A stretch of 64,000 nt of DNA from Vibrio sp. STUT-A11. GTDB lineage: Bacteria > Pseudomonadota > Gammaproteobacteria > Enterobacterales > Vibrionaceae. Below, piece by piece: positions 53,155 to 61,344 of the stretch; positions within the stretch are counted from its first letter, which is position 1, and the number at the start of each line of letters is the position of its first letter. The translations under genes and the position numbers were made by a program. The stretch covers positions 1,302,001-1,366,000 of the forward strand of contig NZ_AP026763.1 in the NCBI RefSeq assembly GCF_026000435.1. Direction: 5' to 3'. A model generated the notes under the pieces. The model worked only from the letters and a program-made list of their open reading frames with translations. It searched no databases and was not told the DNA's origin.

Positions 53155-53278
53155 TAACAAGCAATTTAAGAGGGATTCACAACGCTTGGCACTTTTGCTT
53201 CTACTTCAGTTTTAGTGTTTATGGCACAATGCTTTAGGTTTGGGTGGAGGCGTTGTTCACCCCTTAATTGGGCGTTAT
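53155..53278 (+). repeat. attC 29
   Basis: Spacer type CAATTTAAG/CTTAATTG; inner GGTTTGGGTGGAGGCGTTGTTC shared with attC 4 (given in part). Confidence 0.9.
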
Positions 53279-53294
53279 GAAAAAGGAATTTTCA

Positions 53295-53687
53295 ATGACA
53301 TTTTCTGAGTTATTTAGCTGTAGGGAATCTGTAGAATCTAGAGTTAATCAATATTGGACTTTTTGGTCTGTGGCGGTTTTCGCAGTTTGTGGTTGGCTTT
53401 TTTCTGGAGAACAGCCCAAGTTTTCACCAGAGGAGGCTTGGTTAATTGTTCTCGGCCTTGCTGTATTTTTTGCCGCCAACCTGTCGGTAATATACAGCGC
53501 AACAAAAGTGTCCATATTGTTACATGATGAAATGTGCCGACAGGCTACTAGTGAAGACTTGTCCGACAGTTTCAAATCTCGCTTTCGTGATGGAAAGGTT
53601 AAGTTCAGATTAGAGTTCACTGTGGTAATGCATGTAATAGTGGATGTGGCCTTGTTCGCAATAATCTTGATTCAGGGAGTTAAATAG
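53295..53687 (+). CDS. Cassette membrane protein, unknown
   Basis: 130-aa protein with three hydrophobic spans (about residues 22-38, 50-70 and 107-127). ATG 53295 after AAAGGAA is preferred; ATG 53277 lies in the attC core. No family recognised. Confidence 0.6.
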   Translation: MTFSELFSCRESVESRVNQYWTFWSVAVFAVCGWLFSGEQPKFSPEEAWLIVLGLAVFFAANLSVIYSATKVSILLHDEMCRQATSEDLSDSFKSRFRDGKVKFRLEFTVVMHVIVDVALFAIILIQGVK

Positions 53688-53696
53688 AATCTTTCA

Positions 53697-53817
53697 TAAC
53701 AAATTGTTCAAGAGTGATTCGGCACGCGTGGCACTTTTACTATGCGTTGGCATCAGTGGTTAAGGTGGTATGCAGAAGCATCGGTATTGCGTGCCTCACA
53801 CCTTAACAAGGCGTTAT
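53697..53817 (+). repeat. attC 30
   Basis: Spacer type AATTGTTCAAG/CTTAACAAGG; inner GGCACGCG/GCGTGCC arms. Confidence 0.9.
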
Positions 53818-53901
53818 ACAGCAAACGTCACGCTGTTCATCTTGATGCATTTGGTTGCTTGTTGTAACATCTTGTTTTTATTAAATTAGTTGGTTATATA
53901 A

Positions 53902-54117
53902 ATGACAAAGTTTACAGAATATAAAGTGGTTCATATTGTAGAGGGTGGCTGTGGCACAATCCTGCTAGGCGCAAGCGGTTTGCCTGTGCAAAAAATGGAA
54001 GCAGAGCTGAACAAATATGCACAAGATGGTTGGCAAGTTGTATTTCAAGTCGTTGAACAAAAACGCTTTATGCTGTTTTGGAATCGCGAGGCTGTGATTA
54101 TTACCCTTGGCCGCTAA
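53902..54117 (+). CDS. DUF4177 protein
   Basis: 71-aa protein matching DUF4177 (EYKVVHI near the start, AELNKYAQDGWQVVFQVVEQ, ending in strands). First of three genes in one cassette with an 84-bp leader. Function unknown. Confidence 0.75.
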   Translation: MTKFTEYKVVHIVEGGCGTILLGASGLPVQKMEAELNKYAQDGWQVVFQVVEQKRFMLFWNREAVIITLGR

Positions 54118-54119
54118 GT

Positions 54120-54344
54120 TTGCTTAAGTATATCTCTTTGAAATTGATCCATCGCTATCAAGCTAGCGGTGGTTCAAAGCAATTGTTGAATATTGAATGT
54201 AATTTTGAGCCTACTTGCTCTGAGTACACCAAGCAATGTATTGCAAAGTATGGGGTTGTAAAAGGTTGGAAACTTGGTTTGGCAAGAATTAAGCGGTGTA
54301 ACCAACCTGACCTCATTGAAAAAATATATGATGAGGTGCCGTAA
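54120..54344 (+). CDS. yidD: YidD membrane protein insertion factor
   Basis: 74-aa YidD: LIHRYQASGGSKQLLNIECNFEPTCSEYTKQCIAKYGVVKGWKLGLARIKRCN contains the conserved FxPTCSxY and RxxRCN patterns. YidD normally lies beside yidC and aids membrane insertion; here it is a cassette paralogue. TTG 54120 is the probable start, just after the upstream stop; the 54078 frame is overlap. Confidence 0.82.
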   Translation: MLKYISLKLIHRYQASGGSKQLLNIECNFEPTCSEYTKQCIAKYGVVKGWKLGLARIKRCNQPDLIEKIYDEVP

Positions 54345-54733
54345 TGCGCTTATTTGAACCGATTGAACAGTTAGAACAAAACGAAGAACTGCTGAGAAAG
54401 CAGGTAAATTCATTACCTGAAAGCCAAAAAAAAGAATTCTATGAACGTCAGTCTAAAAAGCTCAAGGACCCGGACACCTATGCAACGTTGAACTGGTTCT
54501 TCCTTGGTGGTTTTCACCACTGTTACCTAGGTAAATATGCGTTATTTGCATTGGAACTGACAATGTTAATAGTAAGTATCATTGGCCTTGTTCTAGGTCA
54601 CCCTAGCGCATTTCTTATCCTCGCATTACTAGTAATCTATGAATTGCCACAACTGTTTTTTTCGCAGAAGATTGTAAGACAGTACAACTATAAGCTGTCT
54701 TGTGAAATCTTCAATGACGTACGAAGATACTAG
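54344..54733 (+). CDS. TM2-domain membrane protein
   Basis: 129-aa protein: soluble helical N-terminus (residues 1-45), then a TM2-like segment (LNWFFLGGFHHCYLGKYALF, with GGFHHCYLG as the usual G-H-xYLG motif) and two spans to about residue 105. Starts at the base where yidD ends (TAATG overlap), so the pair is translationally coupled. Confidence 0.75.
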   Translation: MRLFEPIEQLEQNEELLRKQVNSLPESQKKEFYERQSKKLKDPDTYATLNWFFLGGFHHCYLGKYALFALELTMLIVSIIGLVLGHPSAFLILALLVIYELPQLFFSQKIVRQYNYKLSCEIFNDVRRY

Positions 54734-54748
54734 GTGGAAATTGCTGTA

Positions 54749-54870
54749 TAACAAAGCGTTTAAGAGGGATTTGGCACGCGTGGCATTTTTAGTATGCGTT
54801 GGGTTCAGTGTTTACGGCGCTTTGCGGTAGCTTTTGTATTGCGTGCCGGCACCCCTTAACGCGGCGTTAG
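54749..54870 (+). repeat. attC 31
   Basis: Spacer type AGCGTTTAAG/CTTAACGC with the GATTTGGCACGCG arm also seen in attC 9. Confidence 0.9.
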
Positions 54871-54987
54871 CTTTCTTTTGAACTCAGTCGCAAACTACAT
54901 GAAATCAGAAAACGTAGGTGTTGTTACATACGCATGTGCAACTCAATGCGTTAGTATCTAGAATCTATTAGTTTGCGGGAGATTAGG

Positions 54988-55230
54988 ATGAATACTCGAT
55001 TTTGTGACAAATGTGGCAAGGACACTGAGCATAAAGAGGTGATGAGGCAAAAGCCATCAAAATACGGAAAGTCGAAAAAAGAACAGTTCAAAGCATTTTT
55101 AGACGGTTTTTTTAGTGGTTCAGCTGCTTCTTTGCCAGCGGGTGCTTCCTTGGAGTTAACAGATAGATACGTAGTTTGTACTGTTTGTGGTAATGAAAGT
55201 TTAGAAAATCATGGTACAGAGTTTCAATAA
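54988..55230 (+). CDS. Zinc-ribbon cassette protein
   Basis: 80-aa protein with two CxxC pairs (FCDKCGKDTEH, VCTVCGNE), a zinc-ribbon layout, and a glycine/serine-rich middle (DGFFSGSAASLPAGAS). ATG 54988 follows GGGAGATTAGG. Could bind nucleic acid; no family assigned. Confidence 0.65.
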   Translation: MNTRFCDKCGKDTEHKEVMRQKPSKYGKSKKEQFKAFLDGFFSGSAASLPAGASLELTDRYVVCTVCGNESLENHGTEFQ

Positions 55231-55254
55231 TCTGTTCATTAAGGCCTGAAAAGC

Positions 55255-55377
55255 TAACAAACAATTTAAGAGGGATTCCCAACGCTTGGCATTTTCGCTT
55301 CTACTTCAGTTTTAGTGGTTACGGTACAATGCTTTAGGTTGGGTGGTAGCGTTGCTCACCCCTTAATTGGGCGTTAG
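55255..55377 (+). repeat. attC 32
   Basis: Spacer type CAATTTAAG/CTTAATTG; core GTTAGGC. Confidence 0.9.
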
Positions 55378-55806
55378 GCGACGGGCAGGGAAGTTCTTTG
55401 TTCTTATCTTCTTAGTTCTATTTGAGTATTCGTTTTTCTAAGTCGGCAATTCAAGATTGTCGGTTCAAATTCTTGAATCTCTCTGGCCGTAAAACATGCC
55501 AAGGTTTGCGGGTTGCCTCATTGGTTTTCATAGTCGGTTGGTTGTGAGTTTCACTGGCTCAAAGTGTGGAAAGGGCAAGTTAATCGAGGTTTTCGTTCTC
55601 GCTTTAAGTTCGTAGCTTTTCGTTTCGCCTCCTCAAAAGCAGCTTTGTTGCTGAAAGTCTGTATTTCGTGGTTGTCGAAACTTCGGCTGAAATATAGTGG
55701 CTTTTATGGTTCTTGAATCACAAAGAGTCAGTGGGTGTTTGGTTGCTTATTTTGTTTCGGGTAATCTGCTTTCAAACAACCTTAAACATTGGTGGGACAC
55801 TTCGCC
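55378..55806 (+). other. Gene-less cassette, partly related to family C
   Basis: 429 bp. Contains the CTGGCCGTAAAACATGCC-like and TTTCACTGGCTCAAAG segments of family C but differs elsewhere. No ORF of note. Confidence 0.65.
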
Positions 55807-55929
55807 TAACAAGGCGTTTAAGACGGATTCACAACGCTTGGTGATTTTAGTTCAAGTCAGCTTAAGTGTTTAAGGTACAATGGTTTAAGTTTGGTGGTTG
55901 GCGTTGTTCACCACTTAACGCGGCGTTAT
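55807..55929 (+). repeat. attC 33
   Basis: Spacer type AGGCGTTTAAG/CTTAACGCGG; GCTTGGTGATTTTAG variant in the loop. Confidence 0.88.
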
Positions 55930-56387
55930 GTTTACTTGTATTTCAATGGCTTAAAAATTCTTTGATCTCTGTTCTTTGTCCCTTTAGCAGTTCGTTCGAG
56001 TTGCCTCAGCAAATCCGCATTGTCGGTCCAAATTCTTGAATTTCTCAGCCTGTAAAACATGTCAATGTTCGTGAGTTGCTTCATTTTCAGGTCGTGGCGG
56101 TTGGTTTCAAATCTCGCTGGCTCTAAGTCGCTTTGGGCGTATTTGCCAAGTAGCATGTCGGCTTGGCAGTTGCCTCGGCAATTTGCCATTGTTCTGCGCT
56201 TTGGTTGGAAAGAGAGGGTGCTTGTTGAAGCTAAGTCGGGTTGCCTCATTGGGCAGGGAAATGGAATTACGCGCTTCGTGTTTCGTGCATCTGTCGGCCA
56301 AGTGAGTTTGGGTGTGTGACTTGCTTCTTGAAACGTGGTCAACAAAGTAGTTCTTTGCCAATTAAATCAGTTATTTGTGGTAAAACA
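55930..56387 (+). other. Family C cassette with an opposite-strand ORF, copy 3
   Basis: 458 bp. Minus-strand ORF 56345-55932 has the same 137-codon length as in copy 1, with the same start and end contexts and many substitutions. Coding status uncertain. Confidence 0.6.
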
Positions 56388-56510
56388 TAACAAAAAATTT
56401 AAGAGGGATTCCCAACGCTTGGCATTTTTGGTACTACTTCCAATTTAGTGGTTACGGAACAATGCGTTAGGTTGGGTGGTAGCGTTGCTCACCCCTTAAT
56501 TGGGCGTTAT
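56388..56510 (+). repeat. attC 34
   Basis: Spacer type AAATTTAAG/CTTAATTG, one base off perfect pairing. Confidence 0.88.
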
Positions 56511-56543
56511 ATTCTCTCTTGCTCCGTAAACTATCCGTACAAA

Positions 56544-56572
56544 TTGAATGTGCTTTAAGTTTGCACTATAAT
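56544..56572 (+). promoter_or_regulatory. Promoter of the DUF1778-GNAT module
   Basis: TTGAAT (56544-56549), 17-bp spacer, TATAAT (56567-56572). Direct repeats ATCCGTACA at 56533 and 56592 flank it and are candidate antitoxin sites. Confidence 0.7.
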
Positions 56573-56611
56573 CTTTCAGGTTACGGAATAAATCCGTACA
56601 TAGGAGGGGTT

Positions 56612-56881
56612 ATGGCAACAGCACGTTTAGATATCCGCCTTGATGAAGAGATCAAGGCAAAAGCCGAAAAAGCATCGGCTTTACTTGGTTTAAAAAGTCT
56701 CACTGAATATGTAGTGAGGCTTATGGACGAAGATGCGACTCACGTTATTGAGGAGCATGAAAGTATTATGGTTAAAGACAGTGTCTTTGACGAGTTTATG
56801 GCTGCATGCAATAAAGCAAAAGCACCGAATCAAGCGTTGCTTGAAGCTGCCAAATTTGCAGATGAGAGTGGTATTAAGTGA
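56612..56881 (+). CDS. DUF1778 (TacA-like) antitoxin
   Basis: 89-aa ribbon-helix-helix antitoxin: TARLDIRLDEEIKAKAEKASALLGLKSLTEYVVRLM is the DUF1778 core, and the C-terminal helix (FDEFMAACNKAKAPNQALLEAAKFA) would cover the toxin active site. ATG 56612 follows AGGAGGGG. It overlaps the toxin by 4 bp. Confidence 0.92.
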   Translation: MATARLDIRLDEEIKAKAEKASALLGLKSLTEYVVRLMDEDATHVIEEHESIMVKDSVFDEFMAACNKAKAPNQALLEAAKFADESGIK

Positions 56882-57411
56882 GTTGGGGTAAAGAGTTCGT
56901 AGAACTTAGTAAATCAAAGCATGACCGCAACTCATTTGACTGTGGTGAGCAAGAGCTAAACACATTTATCAAAACTCAAGCTGCAAAGCACATGCAGGCA
57001 GGTATTAGTCGAACAATGGTTTTACCTAGTGCTCAACCACTGATAAATCAAAAATTCGCTATTTGTGCATTTTATAGTGTTGCCCCGAGTTCAATTAGCC
57101 GAGAAACATTACCGGCACAACTAGCAAAGAAACTTCCTAAATATCCAGTCCCTGTTTTTCTTTTGGCTCAATTAGCTGTGCACAAGGAGTTTCATGGCTC
57201 TGGCCTTGGAAAGGTTAGTCTAATTCGTGCGCTGAAGTACTTGTGGGAAGTGAATCATCACATGAGGGCATACGCAATTGTTGTGGACTGTCTGACAGAT
57301 TCCGCTCAAGCGTTCTATACGAAGTTCGGCTTTGAAGTATTGTGCGAGCACAATGGGCGTATTCGTATGTTCTTGCCAATGAAAACGGTAGAACAGCTTT
57401 TTAATCAATAG
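56878..57411 (+). CDS. GNAT-type toxin (TacT/AtaT-like)
   Basis: 177-aa acetyltransferase toxin that acetylates charged tRNA (family knowledge). FDCGEQELNTFIKTQAAKHMQAGISRTMVL is the characteristic N-terminus, LAQLAVHKEFHGSGLGKVSLIRALKYL the acetyl-CoA loop, and AQAFYTKFGFEVL with the catalytic-region Tyr near the end. GTG 56878 overlaps the antitoxin stop. Confidence 0.92.
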   Translation: MSWGKEFVELSKSKHDRNSFDCGEQELNTFIKTQAAKHMQAGISRTMVLPSAQPLINQKFAICAFYSVAPSSISRETLPAQLAKKLPKYPVPVFLLAQLAVHKEFHGSGLGKVSLIRALKYLWEVNHHMRAYAIVVDCLTDSAQAFYTKFGFEVLCEHNGRIRMFLPMKTVEQLFNQ

Positions 57412-57421
57412 GCTACGAATA

Positions 57422-57509
57422 TAACAAAGCATTTAAGAGTGATTCCTTACGCTTGGCATTTTCGCTTCGCTCAAGTATAGCCAAGCGTGCGTCACACCTT
57501 AATGCGGCG
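57422..57509 (+). repeat. attC 35, short form, left part, split by IS copy 4
   Basis: Shorter than the others (about 93 bp if complete): the loop is reduced to CTTGGCATTTTCGCTTCGCTCAAG. Spacer type AGCATTTAAG/CTTAATGC, ending AATGCGGCG (57501-57509). Confidence 0.85.
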
Positions 57510-58843
57510 CTGGCGGATCCCCTCATAATTCACCTAAGCCACAAGTGTGTGTGAGACGTTGATATTCCAACATAGCCCAATGATATTGGGATCCTTTTAT
57601 TTGGTATCTCCGATGACAACGTACCTCTTTACCCAGTCTAGGGATGGATAGTACTCGGCGATGTTTGATGGTGTTGGCTTGGAAGTCATAATGCCATTGA
57701 GCTTGCATGGCGATTAAGCCATTCCACCACATGATGATTTCTGCCATTAGCGCCATGAGCAGCAGGATATCGATACGATTCGTACAGCGAGTTCGATTGT
57801 GGCGCAGTGCCAATCCGTAAGCGGGGCTTTTTAGATCTCGAAACGACTCTTCAATCTGCATTCTTTTGGCGTATAAGCGAGTGATTTTAACGCCATTCAA
57901 TACCTGATTGGGGATGTTTGTTACTAGAAGCCAAGGCTCTTTTGCACCTTTGTGGAATACTTTTCCTGCTGAATGCTTTTGGCAGGTTCGGCTGTGTCGA
58001 TGGGGTTTTCTGCCTTTAGGTTGACTCTTGTATAAGTAGGCAAAGCATGTGAGCGGCGAACGCCGTGCTAATTGGCTTTCCCCTAAAAACTGCGGCGTGT
58101 CAGTTGCCTGAGGATAGAAGGTCTTGTTCCATTGCCAAGGTGCATCACCACATTTGATCGAGACTTCGCCACGTACGCGTCCCAACCAGAACCAACCTTT
58201 ATTGGCGACTTGCCGAAACCATGTATTTCTAAATCCAGCATCCGAGACAATGATAGGAGTGCAGCCTTCGGGCAGGAGCGTTTGAAGCTTATCGAGAAAG
58301 TATTGATGGCTCTTTGGAGAGTTGTAGTTTTTGTATTCAAACGCCTGCTCATAAAGCGTGACGGCTCGACCTTTAACGGCGACTGAAGCGCGCAATGTCA
58401 TATAACGTAGCTGCTCACGAACATCTGACCAATCAACGAGCACCACAGGAAAAGGGTTGGCACGGGTAATAAAGGACGCATGCCACCTATAAATGGCGTC
58501 TTTTTCACGGTGTAGGTTGCGATTACCGAGCAATCGGTCGATACGTTTAATCGCATGCTTTACGGTGGTATCGGTGTCGAGTGCGCGCCCAATTTTGGTC
58601 AATGTGAGATCAGAGCCGTCGAGTACAGTTTTGGTTGCAAGCATCAGAGATCTCAGTCGTTTTTTGTGAATGTCAGGGCATTGATTCTCGAGAGTTTGCT
58701 GTAGAATTTGAATGTCGCGCATCGTTAGGGTTCCCTATTAAATCCATTTAATCAGGTGTGTTTTTGGCGAAATTCATTAGATCAGAATGAGCGATGCGCG
58801 TCTACTCATTGTTTTATATAGAAATTATGAGGGGATTCGTAAG
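57510..58843 (-). mobile_element. IS10-group insertion sequence, copy 4, mismatched flanks
   Basis: 1334 bp. Left flank AATGCGGCG (57501-57509), right flank AACAGGGCG (58844-58852): the reverse combination to copy 2. Confidence 0.93.
57523..58722 (-). CDS. IS10-group transposase, copy 4
   Basis: Intact 399 codons; protein the same as at 38155. Confidence 0.95.
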   Translation of the reverse strand: MRDIQILQQTLENQCPDIHKKRLRSLMLATKTVLDGSDLTLTKIGRALDTDTTVKHAIKRIDRLLGNRNLHREKDAIYRWHASFITRANPFPVVLVDWSDVREQLRYMTLRASVAVKGRAVTLYEQAFEYKNYNSPKSHQYFLDKLQTLLPEGCTPIIVSDAGFRNTWFRQVANKGWFWLGRVRGEVSIKCGDAPWQWNKTFYPQATDTPQFLGESQLARRSPLTCFAYLYKSQPKGRKPHRHSRTCQKHSAGKVFHKGAKEPWLLVTNIPNQVLNGVKITRLYAKRMQIEESFRDLKSPAYGLALRHNRTRCTNRIDILLLMALMAEIIMWWNGLIAMQAQWHYDFQANTIKHRRVLSIPRLGKEVRCHRRYQIKGSQYHWAMLEYQRLTHTCGLGEL

Positions 58844-58946
58844 AACAGGGCGTTATAGCTCTGGTCAGCTTCTCACTCCCAAATTAAATTGCTACGTTAT
58901 TCACGTATAGTTTGCTTTCCATACGTTACTTGCGTACACTTTGCTT

Positions 58947-59279
58947 ATGAAAAGTGTATTTGTTGAATCAACCATATTTGAAAAGTACCGAAATGAATAC
59001 CTCAGTGACGAGGAGTTTCGACTGTTCCAAGCTGAACTTATGTCGAACCCGAAGCAAGGTGACGTAATTCAAGGTACAGGTGGTTTGCGGAAGATTCGAG
59101 TTGCAAGCAAAGGTAAGGGCAAGCGTGGTGGTTCACGTGTTATCTATTACTTCCTCGATGAAAAGCGTCGTTTCTATTTGCTGACCATTTACGGCAAAAA
59201 TGAAATGTCAGACTTAACCGCAGATCAAAAGAAACAGTTAAAGACTTTTATGGAGGCGTGGCGCAATGAGCAATCGTGA
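58947..59279 (+). CDS. higB2: HigB2-type toxin (copy 2)
   Basis: Identical 110-aa product to 34330-34662, with the same upstream sequence from the GTTATAG core on. Here the cassette directly follows IS copy 4, so its left neighbour attC is split. Confidence 0.92.
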   Translation: MKSVFVESTIFEKYRNEYLSDEEFRLFQAELMSNPKQGDVIQGTGGLRKIRVASKGKGKRGGSRVIYYFLDEKRRFYLLTIYGKNEMSDLTADQKKQLKTFMEAWRNEQS

Positions 59280-59580
59280 CCTATTTGCAGAACTAAGTTC
59301 AGCACTTGTTGAAGCTAAGGAGCATTCAGAGGGTAAAGTAACTCTGAAAACGCACCAAATTAATGACATCAGCGAGTTAAACATCTCGCCTGATGAAATT
59401 GTTAGTATTCGTGAGCAATTTAATATGTCTCGTGGTGTATTTGCACGTTTGCTACATACATCATCACGTACATTAGAAAACTGGGAGCAGGGGCGTAGCG
59501 CACCAAATGGGCAAGCTGTTACTCTTCTAAAATTGGTACAGCGTCACCCAGAAACTCTGTCGCACATCGCAGAGCTATAA
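59266..59580 (+). CDS. higA2: HigA2-type antitoxin (copy 2)
   Basis: Identical 104-aa product to 34649-34963. The duplicate module means either antitoxin copy can neutralise either toxin. Confidence 0.92.
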   Translation: MSNRDLFAELSSALVEAKEHSEGKVTLKTHQINDISELNISPDEIVSIREQFNMSRGVFARLLHTSSRTLENWEQGRSAPNGQAVTLLKLVQRHPETLSHIAEL

Positions 59581-59698
59581 CAAACAATTTAAGAGTGATT
59601 CCCCACGCTTGGCATTTTTGGTTTGGGTTCAGTCCAGTGTTTATGGCGTCCAAATTAAGTGTTGTGGTCGCGTGGCTCACACCTTAATTGGGCGTTAG
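59578..59698 (+). repeat. attC 36
   Basis: Sequence match to attC 7 up to the core, which is GTTAGTT here and GTTAACT there because the next cassette differs. Confidence 0.9.
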
Positions 59699-60183
59699 TT
59701 GCCATGAGGAAAACGCAGCCAAATTGCATAATCTAGCGGTAAAAGCTCAAAGTTAGAGTGAGTTTTTCTCGATCAAAATTAGTGTTGAATATTTCAGCTA
59801 AGATCCAAATTTGGCATTGCTGTACCGTAGATTTGTTCTTTGGTGTTGCAGGTTTTAGGTTAGACGGACGGCCATTATTTGTTGAAACACTGCTCGGTGA
59901 GTTTGCCGTCTCAAAAGCTAATCTGTTTGCTGAAAGATCGCTTTCTCTGGTGTGGTGAGTTCACGTGGTTTCAGCGATTTTGTTGAAAGTCCGCACTGTG
60001 AGATTGTCTTTCCAAAAGGTTTTATTGGTGTTGCTAGTCCGTTTTCTGCGATGTTGTAGGTTCCAAGTGGTTTCAGTGACTAGCCGCTTTGAGACTACGC
60101 CTGACTTAACGGCACTAAAGTACGTAAGTTTTTTGTTCGCAAAGTCTAAACTGTCTTAAAATCAGTAAATTGCGTTTGGCAAC
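59699..60183 (+). other. Gene-less cassette, family B (divergent copy)
   Basis: 485 bp opening TTGCCATGAGGAAAACGCAG. Two adjacent ORFs (66 and 64 codons at 59758 and 59965) have no ribosome sites and no domain; not called. Confidence 0.7.
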
Positions 60184-60303
60184 TAACAAACAATTTAAGA
60201 GTGATTCGGCACGCGTGGCATTTTTACTATGCGTTGGTTTTAGTGGTTAAGGTGGTATGCGGAAGCACCGTATTGCGTGCCTCACACCTTAATTGGGCGT
60301 TAA
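60184..60303 (+). repeat. attC 37
   Basis: Spacer type CAATTTAAG/CTTAATTG, directly followed by another attC-like unit. Confidence 0.9.
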
Positions 60304-60380
60304 GAGTGATTCGGTACGTGTGACATTAGCGGTTTCATTGACACCGGAGTTGCGTACCTCACACCTTAACTGCGCGTTAT
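60301..60380 (+). repeat. attC 38, truncated, in tandem
   Basis: About 80 bp: TAAGAGTGATTCGGTACG on the left and CGTACCTCACACCTTAACTG then GCGTTAT on the right, with a short loop. The left TAACA R-box is absent or replaced by the preceding core. It forms a cassette with no payload. Confidence 0.75.
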
Positions 60381-60401
60381 AACGCAAATGGAGTTCGTAC
60401 G

Positions 60402-61193
60402 TTGAAAATGGATATATTCATAGTTGATGCATTTACAGATCAACAATTTAAAGGTAACTCAGCTGCGGTCATTCCTGTGGAAAGGTGGCCTTCAGATGAT
60501 CTAATGCAGAATATTGCAGCTGAAAATAACCTATCAGAAACAGCTTATATAAAAGCTGTAGGCCCTAATCAATACGAGATTCGTTGGTTCTCTCCAATGA
60601 CTGAAATTGACTTCTGTGGTCATGCTACGTTGGCATCTGCTTTCGTGTTGTTTAATGAGCTTGGTGTTACACACCAAATCGAGTTTATAACTCGTGAAGT
60701 AGGTAACTTGACGGTCATTCTGAATCCAGATGGCGAAATCGAAATGACCTTTCCGAACCAAAAGCCAGAAGCTGTATCATGTGTTCCTGCACAATTATTA
60801 GGTGGTTTATCGAAACAGCCTGTTGAGGTTCTAAGAAATAGACAAGCATACTTTGCAGTCTTTGATAATGAGCATGATGTTCTTGAAGTATCTTATGTTT
60901 CAGAGCAGCTGAAACAGCTCGCACCATTGGATGTGGTTGTCACTTCTAAATCTAATGACTATGACTTTATATCTCGCTATTTTTGGCCTGCAAACGGTGG
61001 TGATGAAGATCCTGTAACAGGTTCTATCCATTCTGGGTTAGCACCTTACTGGGCTGATAAGTTAGGTAAATCAGATTTAGTTGCGTACCAAGCATCAAGA
61101 AGAGGTGGTGTTTTGAAGTGCAGTGTGTTGGATGAAACAATAGTCATTTCGGGAAAAGGTGTTTTGTATCTCAAAGGGCAAGTTTACGTGTAG
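60402..61193 (+). CDS. PhzF-family isomerase/epimerase
   Basis: 263-aa PhzF-fold protein. NNLSETAYI holds the catalytic Glu (Glu46), IDFCGHATLASAFVLF the GHAT motif, and EDPVTGSIHSGLAPYW the second conserved block. Length is typical. Members isomerise or epimerise small metabolites, including in phenazine synthesis; no phenazine genes are near. TTG 60402 follows GGAG by 8 nt; ATG 60408 is alternative. Confidence 0.88.
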   Translation: MKMDIFIVDAFTDQQFKGNSAAVIPVERWPSDDLMQNIAAENNLSETAYIKAVGPNQYEIRWFSPMTEIDFCGHATLASAFVLFNELGVTHQIEFITREVGNLTVILNPDGEIEMTFPNQKPEAVSCVPAQLLGGLSKQPVEVLRNRQAYFAVFDNEHDVLEVSYVSEQLKQLAPLDVVVTSKSNDYDFISRYFWPANGGDEDPVTGSIHSGLAPYWADKLGKSDLVAYQASRRGGVLKCSVLDETIVISGKGVLYLKGQVYV

Positions 61194-61208
61194 TGGAAAT
61201 CTGCGTTA

Positions 61209-61329
61209 TAACAAACAATTTAAGAGTGATTCAGCACGCTTGGCATTTTTGGTTTGAGTCGAGTTCAGTGGTTACGGTGGTCAAATTGAGTGTTGTGGTT
61301 GCGTGCTTCACACCTTAATTGGGCGTTAT
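61209..61329 (+). repeat. attC 39
   Basis: Spacer type CAATTTAAG/CTTAATTG with CAGCACGC/GCGTGCTT arms. Confidence 0.9.
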
Positions 61330-61344
61330 GCATATGGAGTCTAT

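Noticed and set aside
59758..60159. Two consecutive small ORFs in the family B unit at 59699
   Set aside because: Separated by a stop, no initiation signals, and not conserved in related units.
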